A stretch of DNA of 64,000 nucleotides from Opitutia bacterium (GCA_003569165.1 BGOI01000003.1:1-64000); one strand, 5' to 3'. Counted from the first letter of the stretch, positions 39,674-49,920 are shown. The notes: generated by a model from the sequence alone, not told the origin. Numbers and translations: made by a program.

Positions 39674-41392
39674 TTAGTTGCCGGCCTTGTCGAGGAGGTC
39701 GCCGAGACTGTTGAAGTCTCCGCTGCCCGACGACGAGGAGGACGAACCGCCAGCCGAGGGGGCCGGGGCGCCGCCAGTGGACGGTCCCTTGATGCGGTCG
39801 TAGCTGCTGATTTCGGCCTGGAGGCGTTCGGCGTCGTAGTTCGCGGCCTTGATCGAGAGACCGATGCGACGGTCTTCCTTGTCGATCTTGATGACGCGAG
39901 CGGTGACGTCCTGGCCGACCTTGACGACGTCCTTGACGTTCTCAACGCGCTGTTCGGCGAGCTGGGAGACGTGCACAAGGCCGTCGATTTCGTCGGACAG
40001 TTCGATGAAGGCGCCGAAGTTCGCGATCTTGGAGACCTTGCCGTTGACGAGGTCGCCGATGCGGTACTTGCGGTCGATTTCGCTCCACGGATCGGTCTGG
40101 GTCTGCTTGACGCCCAGGGAGATGCGCTGCTGGTCGACATCCACGTCGAGCACGATGGCTTCCACGTCGTCGCCCTTCTTCATGACTTCGGCCGGATTGT
40201 TGATGCGGCGGGTCCAGCTCATGTCGGACACGTGCACCATGCCGTCGATGCCATCTTCCAGTTCGACGAACGCGCCGTAGTTGGTGAGGTTGCGCACCTT
40301 GCCGCGGACGCGAGCGCCCACAGGGTAGTTGTGGCGGACCTTTTCCCACGGATTGGTTTCGAGCTGGCGGATGCCGAGCGAGATCTTCTGTTCTTCCTTG
40401 TTGAAGTTGAGGATGACTGCGTCGACTTCCTGGCCGACCTTGAGGATGTCAGACGGCTTCTGGACGCGCTTGGTCCAGGAGAGCTCGGAGACGTGGACGA
40501 GGCCTTCGACGCCGCCTTCGATCTCAACGAACGCACCGTAGGCGACGAGGTTGACGACCTTGCCGTGGACCTTCTGGCCGACGGGGTAGCGCTTCTCGAT
40601 ACCTTCCCAAGGATTGGGCTGGGTCTGCTTGAGGCCGAGGGAGACGCGTTCGCGCTCGCGATCGACTTCGACGACCATGACGGTGATTTCTTCGCCGACC
40701 TTGACGACTTCGCTCGGGTGGCCGATGCGGCCCCAAGACATGTCGGTGACGTGCAGCAGGCCGTCGAGACCGTCGAGGTCCACGAACGCGCCGTAGTCGG
40801 TGATGTTCTTGACGACGCCACGGCGGATGACGCCGGGCTTGACCTCCTCGAGGAGCTTGCGACGGCTTTCGCCGCGCTGTTCTTCGATGAGTTCGCGACG
40901 AGAGACGACGAGGTTCTTCTTCTCTTTGTTGATCTTGATGATCTTGAAGTCGAAGGTCTGGCCCACGAACTGTTCGAGGTTCTTGGGGGGGTTGACGTCG
41001 ATCTGGGAGGACGGCATGAATGCGTCGACGCCGACGGAGACGATGAGGCCTCCCTTGACGATGGACTTGACGCGGCCCTGGACGATGGAGCCTTCCTGGC
41101 AATTGGCTTCGATGCTTTCCCACTTCCGGATTTGGAGGGCGCGATCGTAGGAGACGGTCGGGGTGCCATCCTTGTTCTCAAGCTTCTCGAGGTAGACCTC
41201 GAGCTGCATGCCGACCTGGACTTCGGCCATGTCGGGGAATTCGCCCTGGGGGATGAAACCCTCGGATTTGCCGTTGATGTCGACGACGACGAACTTGTCT
41301 TCGCGGATTTCGGTGACCGTGGCGTTGATCACGGAGTGTTGCTTGAGCGCGCCGAAATTGGATTCGGCGAGCAGTTTTTCCATTAGGCTCAT
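39674..41392 (-). CDS. rpsA: 30S ribosomal protein S1
   Basis: Repeated S1 domains (NITDYGAFVDLDGLDGLLHVTDMSWGRIGHPSEVVKVG etc.). Confidence 0.95.
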   Translation of the reverse strand: MSLMEKLLAESNFGALKQHSVINATVTEIREDKFVVVDINGKSEGFIPQGEFPDMAEVQVGMQLEVYLEKLENKDGTPTVSYDRALQIRKWESIEANCQEGSIVQGRVKSIVKGGLIVSVGVDAFMPSSQIDVNPPKNLEQFVGQTFDFKIIKINKEKKNLVVSRRELIEEQRGESRRKLLEEVKPGVIRRGVVKNITDYGAFVDLDGLDGLLHVTDMSWGRIGHPSEVVKVGEEITVMVVEVDRERERVSLGLKQTQPNPWEGIEKRYPVGQKVHGKVVNLVAYGAFVEIEGGVEGLVHVSELSWTKRVQKPSDILKVGQEVDAVILNFNKEEQKISLGIRQLETNPWEKVRHNYPVGARVRGKVRNLTNYGAFVELEDGIDGMVHVSDMSWTRRINNPAEVMKKGDDVEAIVLDVDVDQQRISLGVKQTQTDPWSEIDRKYRIGDLVNGKVSKIANFGAFIELSDEIDGLVHVSQLAEQRVENVKDVVKVGQDVTARVIKIDKEDRRIGLSIKAANYDAERLQAEISSYDRIKGPSTGGAPAPSAGGSSSSSSGSGDFNSLGDLLDKAGN

Positions 41393-41580
41393 GTTGTTTT
41401 GACTGTTTGTCCTGGCCGTCGCGGAGGACGTTTCCAGGGTTTGGTTGGTTTTTTGGTTTTCCCTTCGGAGGGTCCGCTGACACATGCCAGCGGGCCGATG
41501 GGAAGGTCTAACGAACCGTCCGCCGGACCAGTTGGCAAGCGGATTTTGGGGGAAAAGACGGCCAGTCCGTCCGCCTTGGC

Positions 41581-42543
41581 TTATTTTGCGGCCGGACGAG
41601 CCCGGACCGCGTAATCCACGATGCCAGCCGCCACGGCTTCGGCGATCTTCTGACGATAGGCCGCGTCGGCGATCAGGGCGGCTTCCTTGCGGCTCGACAT
41701 AAATCCGCCTTCGATGAGGACGCCCGGGCAGGACAGGGTGCGCAGGACGGCGAAGCGGGCGCGTCGGACGCCGCGATCGTCGGCCCCCGTGCTCTTCACC
41801 AAGCGCCGCTGGATGCCCCAGGCGAGCGCCATATTGGCGGTGTCGAACCGGTTCCCGGGTTCGGCGCCGGTGGTCGACTTGGCTTTGCCGGCATTGGTCG
41901 ACCGCTGGCCAGCCGGGGTGAGGCAGTAGGTCTCGATGCCGTCCGCGGTGGTGTCCCCGGTGGGCCCGGCGTTATAGTGTAGGCTGATGAAGAGGTCGGC
42001 CTTGAGGGACGTGGCCATGGCGGCGCGATCATCGAGGTCCAGGAAGACGTCCTTGGTGCGGGTGAACACGACCTCGAAGCCCTGCTTTTCGAGTAGGATC
42101 TTCAGGCGAGCGGCGGTGTCGAGCGTGGCCACCTTCTCAGTGTACTTAAATGCACCGCTGACCTTGCCGGTGTCCTTGCCGCCGTGACCGGGGTCGATCA
42201 GAATGCGTCGGACTGGATCCTTGGGCAGCTCCCAGAAAAGCGGCACAAAGACTTTATCGTAATCACGTTTGGAGACGGTGAGGTGGTCGCGCTGGGAGCC
42301 CACTGCGTCGTCGAGCAATACCTTCACGCCATCGACCAGGACGAAGTCCTTGCTGTATTCCGCGTAGAGCGAGATGCCCGTGCGCGAGACATAGCGTTCG
42401 GAGCTACGGCCATCGCTCGCCTGGCGCGAAGCGTCACGCAGGCCGAGTTGTCGCACCGACTCTCCGAGGTAATAATCGGTCGAGGCTGCAGATAGCATCG
42501 CGCCGACGCCAAGCAGCAGAAGTATCGCTGCGAAGCGCCGCAC
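41581..42543 (-). CDS. N-acetylmuramoyl-L-alanine amidase (AmiC-type)
   Basis: ILIDPGHGGKDTGKVSG..LFISLHYNAGP..SCPGVLIEGGFMSSRKEA. Confidence 0.88.
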   Translation of the reverse strand: MRRFAAILLLLGVGAMLSAASTDYYLGESVRQLGLRDASRQASDGRSSERYVSRTGISLYAEYSKDFVLVDGVKVLLDDAVGSQRDHLTVSKRDYDKVFVPLFWELPKDPVRRILIDPGHGGKDTGKVSGAFKYTEKVATLDTAARLKILLEKQGFEVVFTRTKDVFLDLDDRAAMATSLKADLFISLHYNAGPTGDTTADGIETYCLTPAGQRSTNAGKAKSTTGAEPGNRFDTANMALAWGIQRRLVKSTGADDRGVRRARFAVLRTLSCPGVLIEGGFMSSRKEAALIADAAYRQKIAEAVAAGIVDYAVRARPAAK

Positions 42544-42547
42544 GTTC

Positions 42548-43216
42548 TTATTCGGCGTCGTTCTCGCCGTTGTCTACTGAGGAGTCGTCCTCGCCGTCTT
42601 CTTCGCCCGGAGTCTCGTTGTGCACGAGCTTACGCTTATTCTGCTGAACGGGGGTGAGGCCGACGACGATGGCGCGTCCGCTGCGCTTGGGCTCGTTGTC
42701 GCGCGTGCTGATGTGCGAGAGGGCCTCGATCGCCTTGGTGATGGTGGCGATACCGATTTCCGGGTGCTCGAGCTCGCGGTAGCGATACTGGAGCAACAGC
42801 TTGATCTTGTGGCCGTGGAAGAGGAAGTTCTCGGCGCGGCGGACCTTGATGAAGAGGTCATGCACGTCGATACGTGGGCGCAGTTTAATCTCCTTAACTT
42901 TGGTCGCGGTCTTCTGGTGCTTATTCTTCTTGGCTTCTTCGTAGAGGTATTTGCCGTATTCCTGAAGCTTGCAGACCGGCGGAACAGCGGTCGCGGCGAT
43001 CTCGATGAGGTCGACGCCAAATTCACGGGCGAGGTCGAGCGCCTGCTGCGTGGGCATGATGCCCATCATCTCGCCCTTGGGAGAGATGACACGCACTTCG
43101 GTGGCCCGGATGCGGTCGTTGCGCTTGGGCCCTTTGTCTTCTTTGCGGAAGTTGCCGCGATTCTGTCCCGCGTTGTTCTTCGGGCGGGGACTTTTAGGAC
43201 GATAGGGCGAAGGCAT
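42548..43216 (-). CDS. infC: Translation initiation factor IF-3
   Basis: NDRIRATEVRVISPKGEMMGIMPTQQALDLAREFGVDLIEIAATAVPPVCKLQEYGKYLYEE. Confidence 0.93.
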   Translation of the reverse strand: MPSPYRPKSPRPKNNAGQNRGNFRKEDKGPKRNDRIRATEVRVISPKGEMMGIMPTQQALDLAREFGVDLIEIAATAVPPVCKLQEYGKYLYEEAKKNKHQKTATKVKEIKLRPRIDVHDLFIKVRRAENFLFHGHKIKLLLQYRYRELEHPEIGIATITKAIEALSHISTRDNEPKRSGRAIVVGLTPVQQNKRKLVHNETPGEEDGEDDSSVDNGENDAE

Positions 43217-43310
43217 TAGGTACTGCGGAGGTGTCTGGCCGATAAACTCCCCGTTTGTCGCCGATGGTTCAAGCACCGATTATCAATGCCGCGCCGCCAG
43301 TGCCTTCGGC

Positions 43311-43787
43311 TTACTTCGCCGCCGCGATCGCTGCGAGGAGTTGCTTGCCGTGCTCGGCGGCCTCGACCTTGGGGACGATGCCGACGAGTTTGCCATCGCC
43401 GTCGAAAAGGTAGGCGGCCCGGAGCGGTCCGAGGTACTTCTTTCCGTACATGGACTTTTCGACGATGGCATCGAGGGCCTTCGAGAAGAGGTCTTCCGGG
43501 TCCGAAACCAGGGTGAACTTATACCCGTGCTTTGCGGCGTACTTGGTGTGGGAGGCACAATTGTCCCGGGAGACGGCAATTAACCTAAATCCTTGTCTGA
43601 CAATGGCTTTCTCGTTTTTACCCATCTCGGCGGCCTGTTTGTCGCAGGCCGACGTGTTGTTGCGCATGTAGACGGAAACGATGGTCGGACCGTCCAGGAG
43701 GTCTGCAAACGGCCCATTGACGGGCTTGCCGTCCACTAAGGCATCTACTTTGAAAGTCAGTTTAGGCTTTTTTCCTAGGGAAAGCAT
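43311..43787 (-). CDS. Peroxiredoxin / AhpC-TSA-like thioredoxin-fold protein
   Basis: VSVYMRNNTSACDKQAAEMG..LIAVSRDNCASHTKYAAKHGYKFTLVSDPE. Confidence 0.78.
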   Translation of the reverse strand: MLSLGKKPKLTFKVDALVDGKPVNGPFADLLDGPTIVSVYMRNNTSACDKQAAEMGKNEKAIVRQGFRLIAVSRDNCASHTKYAAKHGYKFTLVSDPEDLFSKALDAIVEKSMYGKKYLGPLRAAYLFDGDGKLVGIVPKVEAAEHGKQLLAAIAAAK

Positions 43788-43949
43788 GGTTTTTAGGTTT
43801 GGTTACATGGCAGGGGAGTGGGCTTGGCCCAGATTGTCAAACGGCCAGCCCGATCCGCCGCCTGCCAGAAAGTGAGCCCATCTCCGCTCCCTCGGCCCTT
43901 TCCCCTTTACAAGTCCCCTCGGACGCCCTTTGTTCCGACCCTTTCCGCC

Positions 43950-44141
43950 ATGCAAAAGACCCGCAAGTCAGTCTCCAAGCGCTTCAAGGTGACCGGTACC
44001 GGCAAAGTGATGCGCCGTTCCCCTAATGGCCGCCACCTGTTGAGCTCCAAGTCCCGCAAGCAGCGTCGTCGCGCCAACAAGTCCAAGCGCGTCGACTCCG
44101 GCTTCGAGAAGAAGATGCTGGCCAGCATGCCTTTCGCCTAA
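43950..44141 (+). CDS. rpmI: 50S ribosomal protein L35
   Basis: MQKTRKSVSKRFKVTGTGKVMRRSPNGRHLLSSKSRKQRRR. Confidence 0.93.
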   Translation: MQKTRKSVSKRFKVTGTGKVMRRSPNGRHLLSSKSRKQRRRANKSKRVDSGFEKKMLASMPFA

Positions 44142-44225
44142 ACCGGCGATCCACTTTTTGGCCGAACGGGTGTTCATTAAGGCGACCCCGAGGCCATCTA
44201 ACCAAAACCAAAACCAAATACCAAC

Positions 44226-44582
44226 ATGCCTAGAGCAACCAATGGCCCGGCCACCAAGGCCCGAAAGAAGCGCGCGATTAAAGCCGCTAAGGGCTACTTC
44301 GGAAACAAATCCCGTCTGTACGTCTACGCCCTCGAGGCCGTTCAGCGCGCGCAGAAGTTCGCTTATCGCGACCGCCGCAAGAACAAGTCGACGTTCCGTC
44401 AGCTTTGGATCGTGCGTCTCAACGCCGCCTGCCGTCCCCTCGGCATTTCCTACAGCCGTCTGATCTCTGGTCTGAAAAAGGCCAACATCACGATGGACCG
44501 TAAGAATCTGAGCGAACTGGCCATCCATGACGCCCCCGCTTTTGAAGCGATCGTCAAGAAGGCCCAGGCCGCGCTCGTCTAA
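44226..44582 (+). CDS. rplT: 50S ribosomal protein L20
   Basis: AIKAAKGYFGNKSRLYVYALEAVQRAQKFAYRDRRKNKSTFRQLWIVRLNAA. Confidence 0.95.
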   Translation: MPRATNGPATKARKKRAIKAAKGYFGNKSRLYVYALEAVQRAQKFAYRDRRKNKSTFRQLWIVRLNAACRPLGISYSRLISGLKKANITMDRKNLSELAIHDAPAFEAIVKKAQAALV

Positions 44583-44603
44583 GACGACTTAACGTCCCTT
44601 CAC

Positions 44604-44635
44604 GAAGCCCCGGCCCTCCGGGGCTTCTTTGTTTT
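44604..44635 (+). terminator. Rho-independent terminator of rpmI-rplT
   Basis: GAAGCCCCGG..CCGGGGCTTC TTTGTTTT. Confidence 0.85.
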
Positions 44636-44683
44636 ACGGTGCTTTCGCTTGCCGATTATCCCCTCCAACGCACAAATTAACCC

Positions 44684-45724
44684 ATGCAGCAGCAGCTCGC
44701 CCAACTCGTCGCCGCCGCCACCCAGGAAGCCTCCGCCGTCGCCACCCGCGCCGAGCTCGAAGCCTTCAAGGCGCGCGTCGTCGGCCCCAATGGCTCCCTG
44801 ACCCAGGTGATGAAGGGGATGGCCACCCTTTCAAAGGAAGAACGCCCAGTCGTGGGCAAGCTCATCAACGAGGCGAAGAAGTCCGTCGAGGAACTCCTCG
44901 CTACACTCTTGGTCAAGGTCGAGAACGCCGAAATCGCCGCCGCCCTCGGCGCGTCCGTCGACCCGACCCTCCCGAGTCCCGACGCTCCGGCCGGCTCGCT
45001 CCATCCGCTCTCCCGCACCCGCGAACGCATCCTCGCCTCCTTCCGTAAACTGGGCTTCGTCGTCGCCGACGGCCCTGAGGTCGAGACGGAGTGGCATTGC
45101 TTCGACGCCCTCAACACGCCGGCCGATCACCCGGCCCGCGATATGCAGGATACGCTCTACATGCCGAAGGCGTTCCGCTCCGCCGACGCGCCCCGCAAGG
45201 CCGACGAGGCGATCCTCCTCCGCACGCACACGTCCAGCGTGCAGGTCCGGACGATGCTCTCGCGCAATCCGCCGTTTCGCATCGTCGCCCCAGGTCGCTG
45301 CTTCCGCCGCGACGCGGTCGACGCGACGCACTCCGCCAACTTCCACCAGGTCGAAGGTCTTTGGATTGATCGCAACGTCACGCTCGCCGATCTCCGCGGC
45401 GTGCTCGACTTCTTCGTCAAGGAAACCTTCGGCGCCGATGCCGAGATTCGACTGCGCCCGTCGTTCTTTCCCTTCACGGAACCGTCCTTCGAGATGGACC
45501 TCCGCTCGCCTAACCTGGGTCGCCTCTCCAACCGTTGGCTCGAAATCATGGGCTGCGGCCTGGTCGACCCGAAGGTGCTCGAACTCTGCGGCCTCGACCC
45601 AAAGGAATGGTCGGGCCTCGCCTTCGGCCTCGGCCTCGAACGCATCACGATGCTGGTCCACGGCATCGACGATATTCGCCACTTCTACAACAACGACACG
45701 CGCTTCCTGCGCCAGTTCGCCTAA
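44684..45724 (+). CDS. pheS: Phenylalanyl-tRNA synthetase alpha subunit
   Basis: HPLSRTRERILASFRKLGFVVADGPEVETEWHCFDALNTPADHPARDMQDTLY. Confidence 0.95.
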   Translation: MQQQLAQLVAAATQEASAVATRAELEAFKARVVGPNGSLTQVMKGMATLSKEERPVVGKLINEAKKSVEELLATLLVKVENAEIAAALGASVDPTLPSPDAPAGSLHPLSRTRERILASFRKLGFVVADGPEVETEWHCFDALNTPADHPARDMQDTLYMPKAFRSADAPRKADEAILLRTHTSSVQVRTMLSRNPPFRIVAPGRCFRRDAVDATHSANFHQVEGLWIDRNVTLADLRGVLDFFVKETFGADAEIRLRPSFFPFTEPSFEMDLRSPNLGRLSNRWLEIMGCGLVDPKVLELCGLDPKEWSGLAFGLGLERITMLVHGIDDIRHFYNNDTRFLRQFA

Positions 45725-45727
45725 GCC

Positions 45728-48163
45728 ATGAAAGTCTCTTTCCAAGCCCTCTCCCGTCACCTCGACCTCGCCGGCGTCACCGCCGAGCGCGTCGCGGAAG
45801 TCCTCCCGATGCTCGGCCTCGAGGTGGAGTCGGTCACGACCTTCGGCCTCGCCCCGCTACCGCTCGTGGTAGTCGGTGAGATCAAGTCTTTCGACAAGCA
45901 TCCGAAGGCCGATCGTCTCAGCGTCTGTCAGGTCGACGTGGGTGATGGCGCAATCCGCCAGATCGTCTGCGGTGCGAAGAACTTCAAGGCGGGTGACCGG
46001 GTCCCGGTCGCTCTCCCAGGCACGGTGATGCCGAGCGGTTTCACGATCTCGGTCTCGAAGCTCCGTGACGTCGACTCGGCGGGCATGATGTGCTCCTCCG
46101 AAGAACTCGGCCTCGGCAAGGGTGAGGACGGTCTGCTCATCCTCACGCCGCGTCAGCCGGCCCTGGGCACGCCGCTCAATTCCCTGTTCGGTGCGCCGGA
46201 CACGGTGCTCGAGATCTCGGTCACACCTAACCGCGGTGATTGCCTCGGCATCCGTGGCGTCGCCCGCGACCTCGCCGCTGCGCTAGGCCTGACGCTGAAG
46301 CCGCTCACGGTGAAGACCCCGGCCGGCCTCGCCGCCGCACCTTCCGCCGCCGATGCGGTGAAGTTCGTCCGCTCGTCCTCCGAGTTCTGCCCTTACTACA
46401 CGCTCCGCACGCTGAAGAACGTGAAGGTCGGCCCGAGCCCGGAATGGCTCCGTCGCGACCTCGAGGCCGCTGGCCTCCGTCCGATCAACAATGTGGTCGA
46501 TATCACGAACTGGGTGCTGCTCGAACTGGGCCAGCCGCTCCATGCGTTCGATGCGAAGAAAGTCTCCGAAGGCATCGAAGCCCGCCCGGCCCGCGAAGGC
46601 GAAGAGATCGTCCTGCTCGACGGTAAGAAGGTGAAGCTCGAGACCGGTGTCTGCGTCATCGCTGACGCCCAGCGCCCGCTCGTCGTCGCCGGCGTGATGG
46701 GTGGCGCCGAATCCGGTGTGACCGATTCGACAACCGAAGTCCTCCTCGAAGCCGCCTGGTTCCGCCCAGGAGAAATCCGCCGCGTCGCCCGCCGCATCGG
46801 CGTGTCGACCGACTCTTCCCATCGCTTTGCCCGTGACGTGGATCCGGCCGGCGTCGAGCTCGCCTCGCGCCTCGCTACAGATCTTCTCATCGAACTCGCT
46901 GGCGCCCAGCCGGCTGGTCCCACCGTCGCCGTCGGCCAGCCGCCGCGCGCCGACGTCACGATCGAACTTCCCGCCGGCTACGTCGCGGCTAAGCTCGGTA
47001 CGCCGATCGCCGACGCCGATGTCTCCGCGGCCTTCGCTCGCCTTGGCTTCACAGTGAAGGCTTCCGCCACGGGTTTCTCGGTGCTGGTGCCTTCGTTCCG
47101 TTCCGACGTGACCCGTCCCATCGACCTGGTCGAAGAATTCATCCGTATCCACGGCACCGACAAGGTGCCCGCCGGCCGTCCAATCGCCCCGCTCCCGGGC
47201 GACGAAGATGCGCTGACGTCCGTCTTCACCCGCGAAGTCTCCGCCCGCCTCGTCGGCGCTGGTTTTACGGAGTGCTGCCACTACTCGCTTCGCGACGCCG
47301 CGGAACTCGAACGTACCCTTGGCGCCGACAAAGCCGCCTTGGTCGCGATGGATAACCCGCTGACCGCCGAACAGACGCACCTCCGCGCGTCGCTCGTCCC
47401 GGGCCTCGCCGGCGCGCTTGCGCTTAACCTCTCGGTGCACGCCGATCCGCACGGTCTCTTTGAAGTCGGTACGGTCTTCCGTCCGCAGGCTGACGGCACC
47501 GTGCGCGAATTCATCTCGGTTGCCTTCGCGATCGTCGCCGAACCGGTGACGCGTTCCTGGAAGTCCCGTGAGGCCTTCGACGGCCTTCGCGCGAAGCGCC
47601 TTCTGCAGGATGCCGCAGCGCTCGCTGGCGTCGCCTCGGTCCGTCTTTCGTTTGCCGCTGCCAACGGCGGTCTCTGGCAGGCTGACCATGCCGCCGCCCT
47701 CGTCGACCGTGGCCGTGCCGCGGAAGGTGCATGTGGTGTCCTCGATCTTCGCTGGACGCGTTCCCTCGGCCTGAAGAGCTCCGTCATCGCCGGCGAAGTC
47801 TGCTTCCCCCGCTCGGCTTTCGCCGAAGCCCGCAAGATCCCACGCTTCGAAGCGTTCTCTTCCTTCCCGCCCGTCACGAAGGACGTCGCGGTCATCGTCC
47901 CGGTCGACGTCGCCGCCGCCGAAGTCGAAAGCCGTGTCCGCCAAGGCGCCGCCAAGGCCGCCGGTAAGGAGTTCGCGCTGGAGTCGGTTAACTGCTTCGA
48001 CGTCTTCACCGGCCCGGGTCTGCCTGAGGGCCACCGCAGCCTGGCCTTCGAAATCCGCTGGCGCCATGCAGCCCGCACGCTCACGGACGAAGAAACCAAT
48101 CAAGCCCTCGGCGTGGTCATCGCGACGCTCGAGAAGGGCGCCGGCTGGACCGTACGCCGCTAA
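45728..48163 (+). CDS. pheT: Phenylalanyl-tRNA synthetase beta subunit
   Basis: B3/B4 domains and N-term EMAP domain: VVVGEIKSFDKHPKADRLSVCQVDVG..NVVDITNWVLLELGQPLHAFD. Confidence 0.95.
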   Translation: MKVSFQALSRHLDLAGVTAERVAEVLPMLGLEVESVTTFGLAPLPLVVVGEIKSFDKHPKADRLSVCQVDVGDGAIRQIVCGAKNFKAGDRVPVALPGTVMPSGFTISVSKLRDVDSAGMMCSSEELGLGKGEDGLLILTPRQPALGTPLNSLFGAPDTVLEISVTPNRGDCLGIRGVARDLAAALGLTLKPLTVKTPAGLAAAPSAADAVKFVRSSSEFCPYYTLRTLKNVKVGPSPEWLRRDLEAAGLRPINNVVDITNWVLLELGQPLHAFDAKKVSEGIEARPAREGEEIVLLDGKKVKLETGVCVIADAQRPLVVAGVMGGAESGVTDSTTEVLLEAAWFRPGEIRRVARRIGVSTDSSHRFARDVDPAGVELASRLATDLLIELAGAQPAGPTVAVGQPPRADVTIELPAGYVAAKLGTPIADADVSAAFARLGFTVKASATGFSVLVPSFRSDVTRPIDLVEEFIRIHGTDKVPAGRPIAPLPGDEDALTSVFTREVSARLVGAGFTECCHYSLRDAAELERTLGADKAALVAMDNPLTAEQTHLRASLVPGLAGALALNLSVHADPHGLFEVGTVFRPQADGTVREFISVAFAIVAEPVTRSWKSREAFDGLRAKRLLQDAAALAGVASVRLSFAAANGGLWQADHAAALVDRGRAAEGACGVLDLRWTRSLGLKSSVIAGEVCFPRSAFAEARKIPRFEAFSSFPPVTKDVAVIVPVDVAAAEVESRVRQGAAKAAGKEFALESVNCFDVFTGPGLPEGHRSLAFEIRWRHAARTLTDEETNQALGVVIATLEKGAGWTVRR

Positions 48164-48168
48164 TTAAT

Positions 48169-48459
48169 ATGGCCGAAGGTTTTGACATCGACCATCTCGC
48201 GAAGCTCGCACGCCTTAGCCTTACGGCCGAGGAGAAGGCGCTCTACTCGTCGCAGCTCAACCAGATCCTGGGTCACTTCCAGGCGCTCGCCGACGCCGAC
48301 CTGCCCGCGACGATCGACGACGCCCGAGTGGTCGACGAAGCCGCGCTCCGCTCCGATGAGCCGGGTCCCGTTCTCGGCGCCGAAGCAGTCACCCGCATCG
48401 CCCCTGCCTCGCGCGACGGACAAATCTCCGTCCCGCGCGTCGTGGACGACGAATCGTAA
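48169..48459 (+). CDS. gatC: Aspartyl/glutamyl-tRNA amidotransferase subunit C
   Basis: FDIDHLAKLARLSLTAEEKALYSSQLNQILGHFQAL. Confidence 0.9.
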   Translation: MAEGFDIDHLAKLARLSLTAEEKALYSSQLNQILGHFQALADADLPATIDDARVVDEAALRSDEPGPVLGAEAVTRIAPASRDGQISVPRVVDDES

Positions 48460-48462
48460 GCC

Positions 48463-49920
48463 ATGGCCGACGCGCTCCATACGCTTTCCGCCGCCGAACT
48501 CGGCCGCCGCCTCGCGGCCGGCACGCTTACGTCCCGCGCCCTCTGCGAAGCGCTCATCGCCCGCTATCAGACGGTGAACGACAAGGTCGGCGCTTTCACG
48601 CACCTCGACCAAGCTGACGTGCTCGCGCAGGCCGACGCCTCTGATGCGCGCCGTAAGGCCGGGCAGGGCAGGGGTCCTCTCGAAGGCATCCCGGTCGCGA
48701 TCAAGGACAACATCGCGGTGAAAGGTCAGCCGCTCACCTGCTCGAGCAAGATGCTCGCATCTCTGGTCTCGCCTTACGACTCGCACGTCGCCGAACGCCT
48801 CCGCGCTGCTGGTGCAATCCTCTACGGTCGCCTGAACATGGACGAGTTCGCGATGGGTTCCTCCACGGAGAACTCCGCGATCCGCAAGACGTTCAATCCT
48901 TGGGACCTCGCCCGCATCCCAGGCGGATCTTCCGGTGGCAGCGCCGCGGCCCTCGCGGCCGGCCTAGTGCCGCTCTCGCTCGGTTCCGATACCGGTGGCT
49001 CGATCCGCCAGCCCGCCTCGCATTGCGGCGTGGTCGGCCTGAAGCCCACCTACGGCCTGATCTCCCGCTTCGGTCTCGTGGCTTTCGCTTCGTCGCTCGA
49101 TCAGATCGGCCCGATGGCTCGCAGCATCGAAGACTGCGAACTCCTCCTCAATGCGCTATCCTCGGCCGACGCGCGTGATATGACCTGCTTCGGCCCGTCC
49201 GACCGCGGGCTCACGCCGGCTGGTGACGCCAAGAAGCTCCGCATCGGCATTCCGAAGGGCTTCCTCGGCAAGGGTGTCGCTCCCGAGGTCGCCGCCGCGG
49301 TCAATGCCGCGGTCGATTTCTACCGAGCCCAGGGTTGCGCAATCTCCGAGGTCGAACTGCCCTCGGCCGATCTCGCCGTGCCGACTTATTACGTCGTCGC
49401 GACCGCCGAGGCTTCCTCGAATCTCGGCCGCTACGACGGCGTCCGCTACGGTCATCGCTCCGCTTCCGCTGGCACGCCGGTCGAGATGATGACGGCCAGT
49501 CGCTCCGAGGGCTTCGGCCCCGAAGTGAAGCGTCGCATTCTACTCGGCACGTTTGTGCTCAGCGCCGGTTACGCCGATGCGTATTACGTCCGCGCCCTCC
49601 GCGCCCGCGCCAAGATTCGTGCCGAATACCTCTCCGCGCTCGCCGGCGTCGACGTGCTGCTCACCCCGACCGTCCCGACACCCGCCTTCAAGGTCGGCGA
49701 GAAAGCCTCGGATCCTCTCCAGCTCTATCTCGAGGATATCTTTACGATTCCCGCCAACCTGGCCGGCCTCCCGGCAATCTCGGTGCCTTGCGGTAAGTCC
49801 GGCCACCTGCCGGTCGGTTTCCATCTCGTCGGAGCGCCGCTCTCCGAAGCCAAACTCCTCGCTGCGGGCCGTCTCTTCGAGGCCGCCCACGGTTTCGCCC
49901 ACCAGCAAGCCGCCCTATGA
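48463..49920 (+). CDS. gatA: Aspartyl/glutamyl-tRNA amidotransferase subunit A
   Basis: GRGPLEGIPVAIKDNIAVKGQPLTCSSKML..PGGSSGGSAAALAAG..SLGSDTGGSIRQPA. Confidence 0.95.
   Translation: MADALHTLSAAELGRRLAAGTLTSRALCEALIARYQTVNDKVGAFTHLDQADVLAQADASDARRKAGQGRGPLEGIPVAIKDNIAVKGQPLTCSSKMLASLVSPYDSHVAERLRAAGAILYGRLNMDEFAMGSSTENSAIRKTFNPWDLARIPGGSSGGSAAALAAGLVPLSLGSDTGGSIRQPASHCGVVGLKPTYGLISRFGLVAFASSLDQIGPMARSIEDCELLLNALSSADARDMTCFGPSDRGLTPAGDAKKLRIGIPKGFLGKGVAPEVAAAVNAAVDFYRAQGCAISEVELPSADLAVPTYYVVATAEASSNLGRYDGVRYGHRSASAGTPVEMMTASRSEGFGPEVKRRILLGTFVLSAGYADAYYVRALRARAKIRAEYLSALAGVDVLLTPTVPTPAFKVGEKASDPLQLYLEDIFTIPANLAGLPAISVPCGKSGHLPVGFHLVGAPLSEAKLLAAGRLFEAAHGFAHQQAAL

Noticed and set aside
39572-41386. 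604-aa + strand ORF antisense to rpsA
   Set aside because: Mirror ORF created by strong G/C third-position bias of rpsA; sequence is low-complexity D/V/E/L-rich with no recognisable domain.
46283-48103. 606-aa minus-strand ORF antisense to pheT
   Set aside because: Same GC-bias shadow effect; pheT on + strand is unambiguous.
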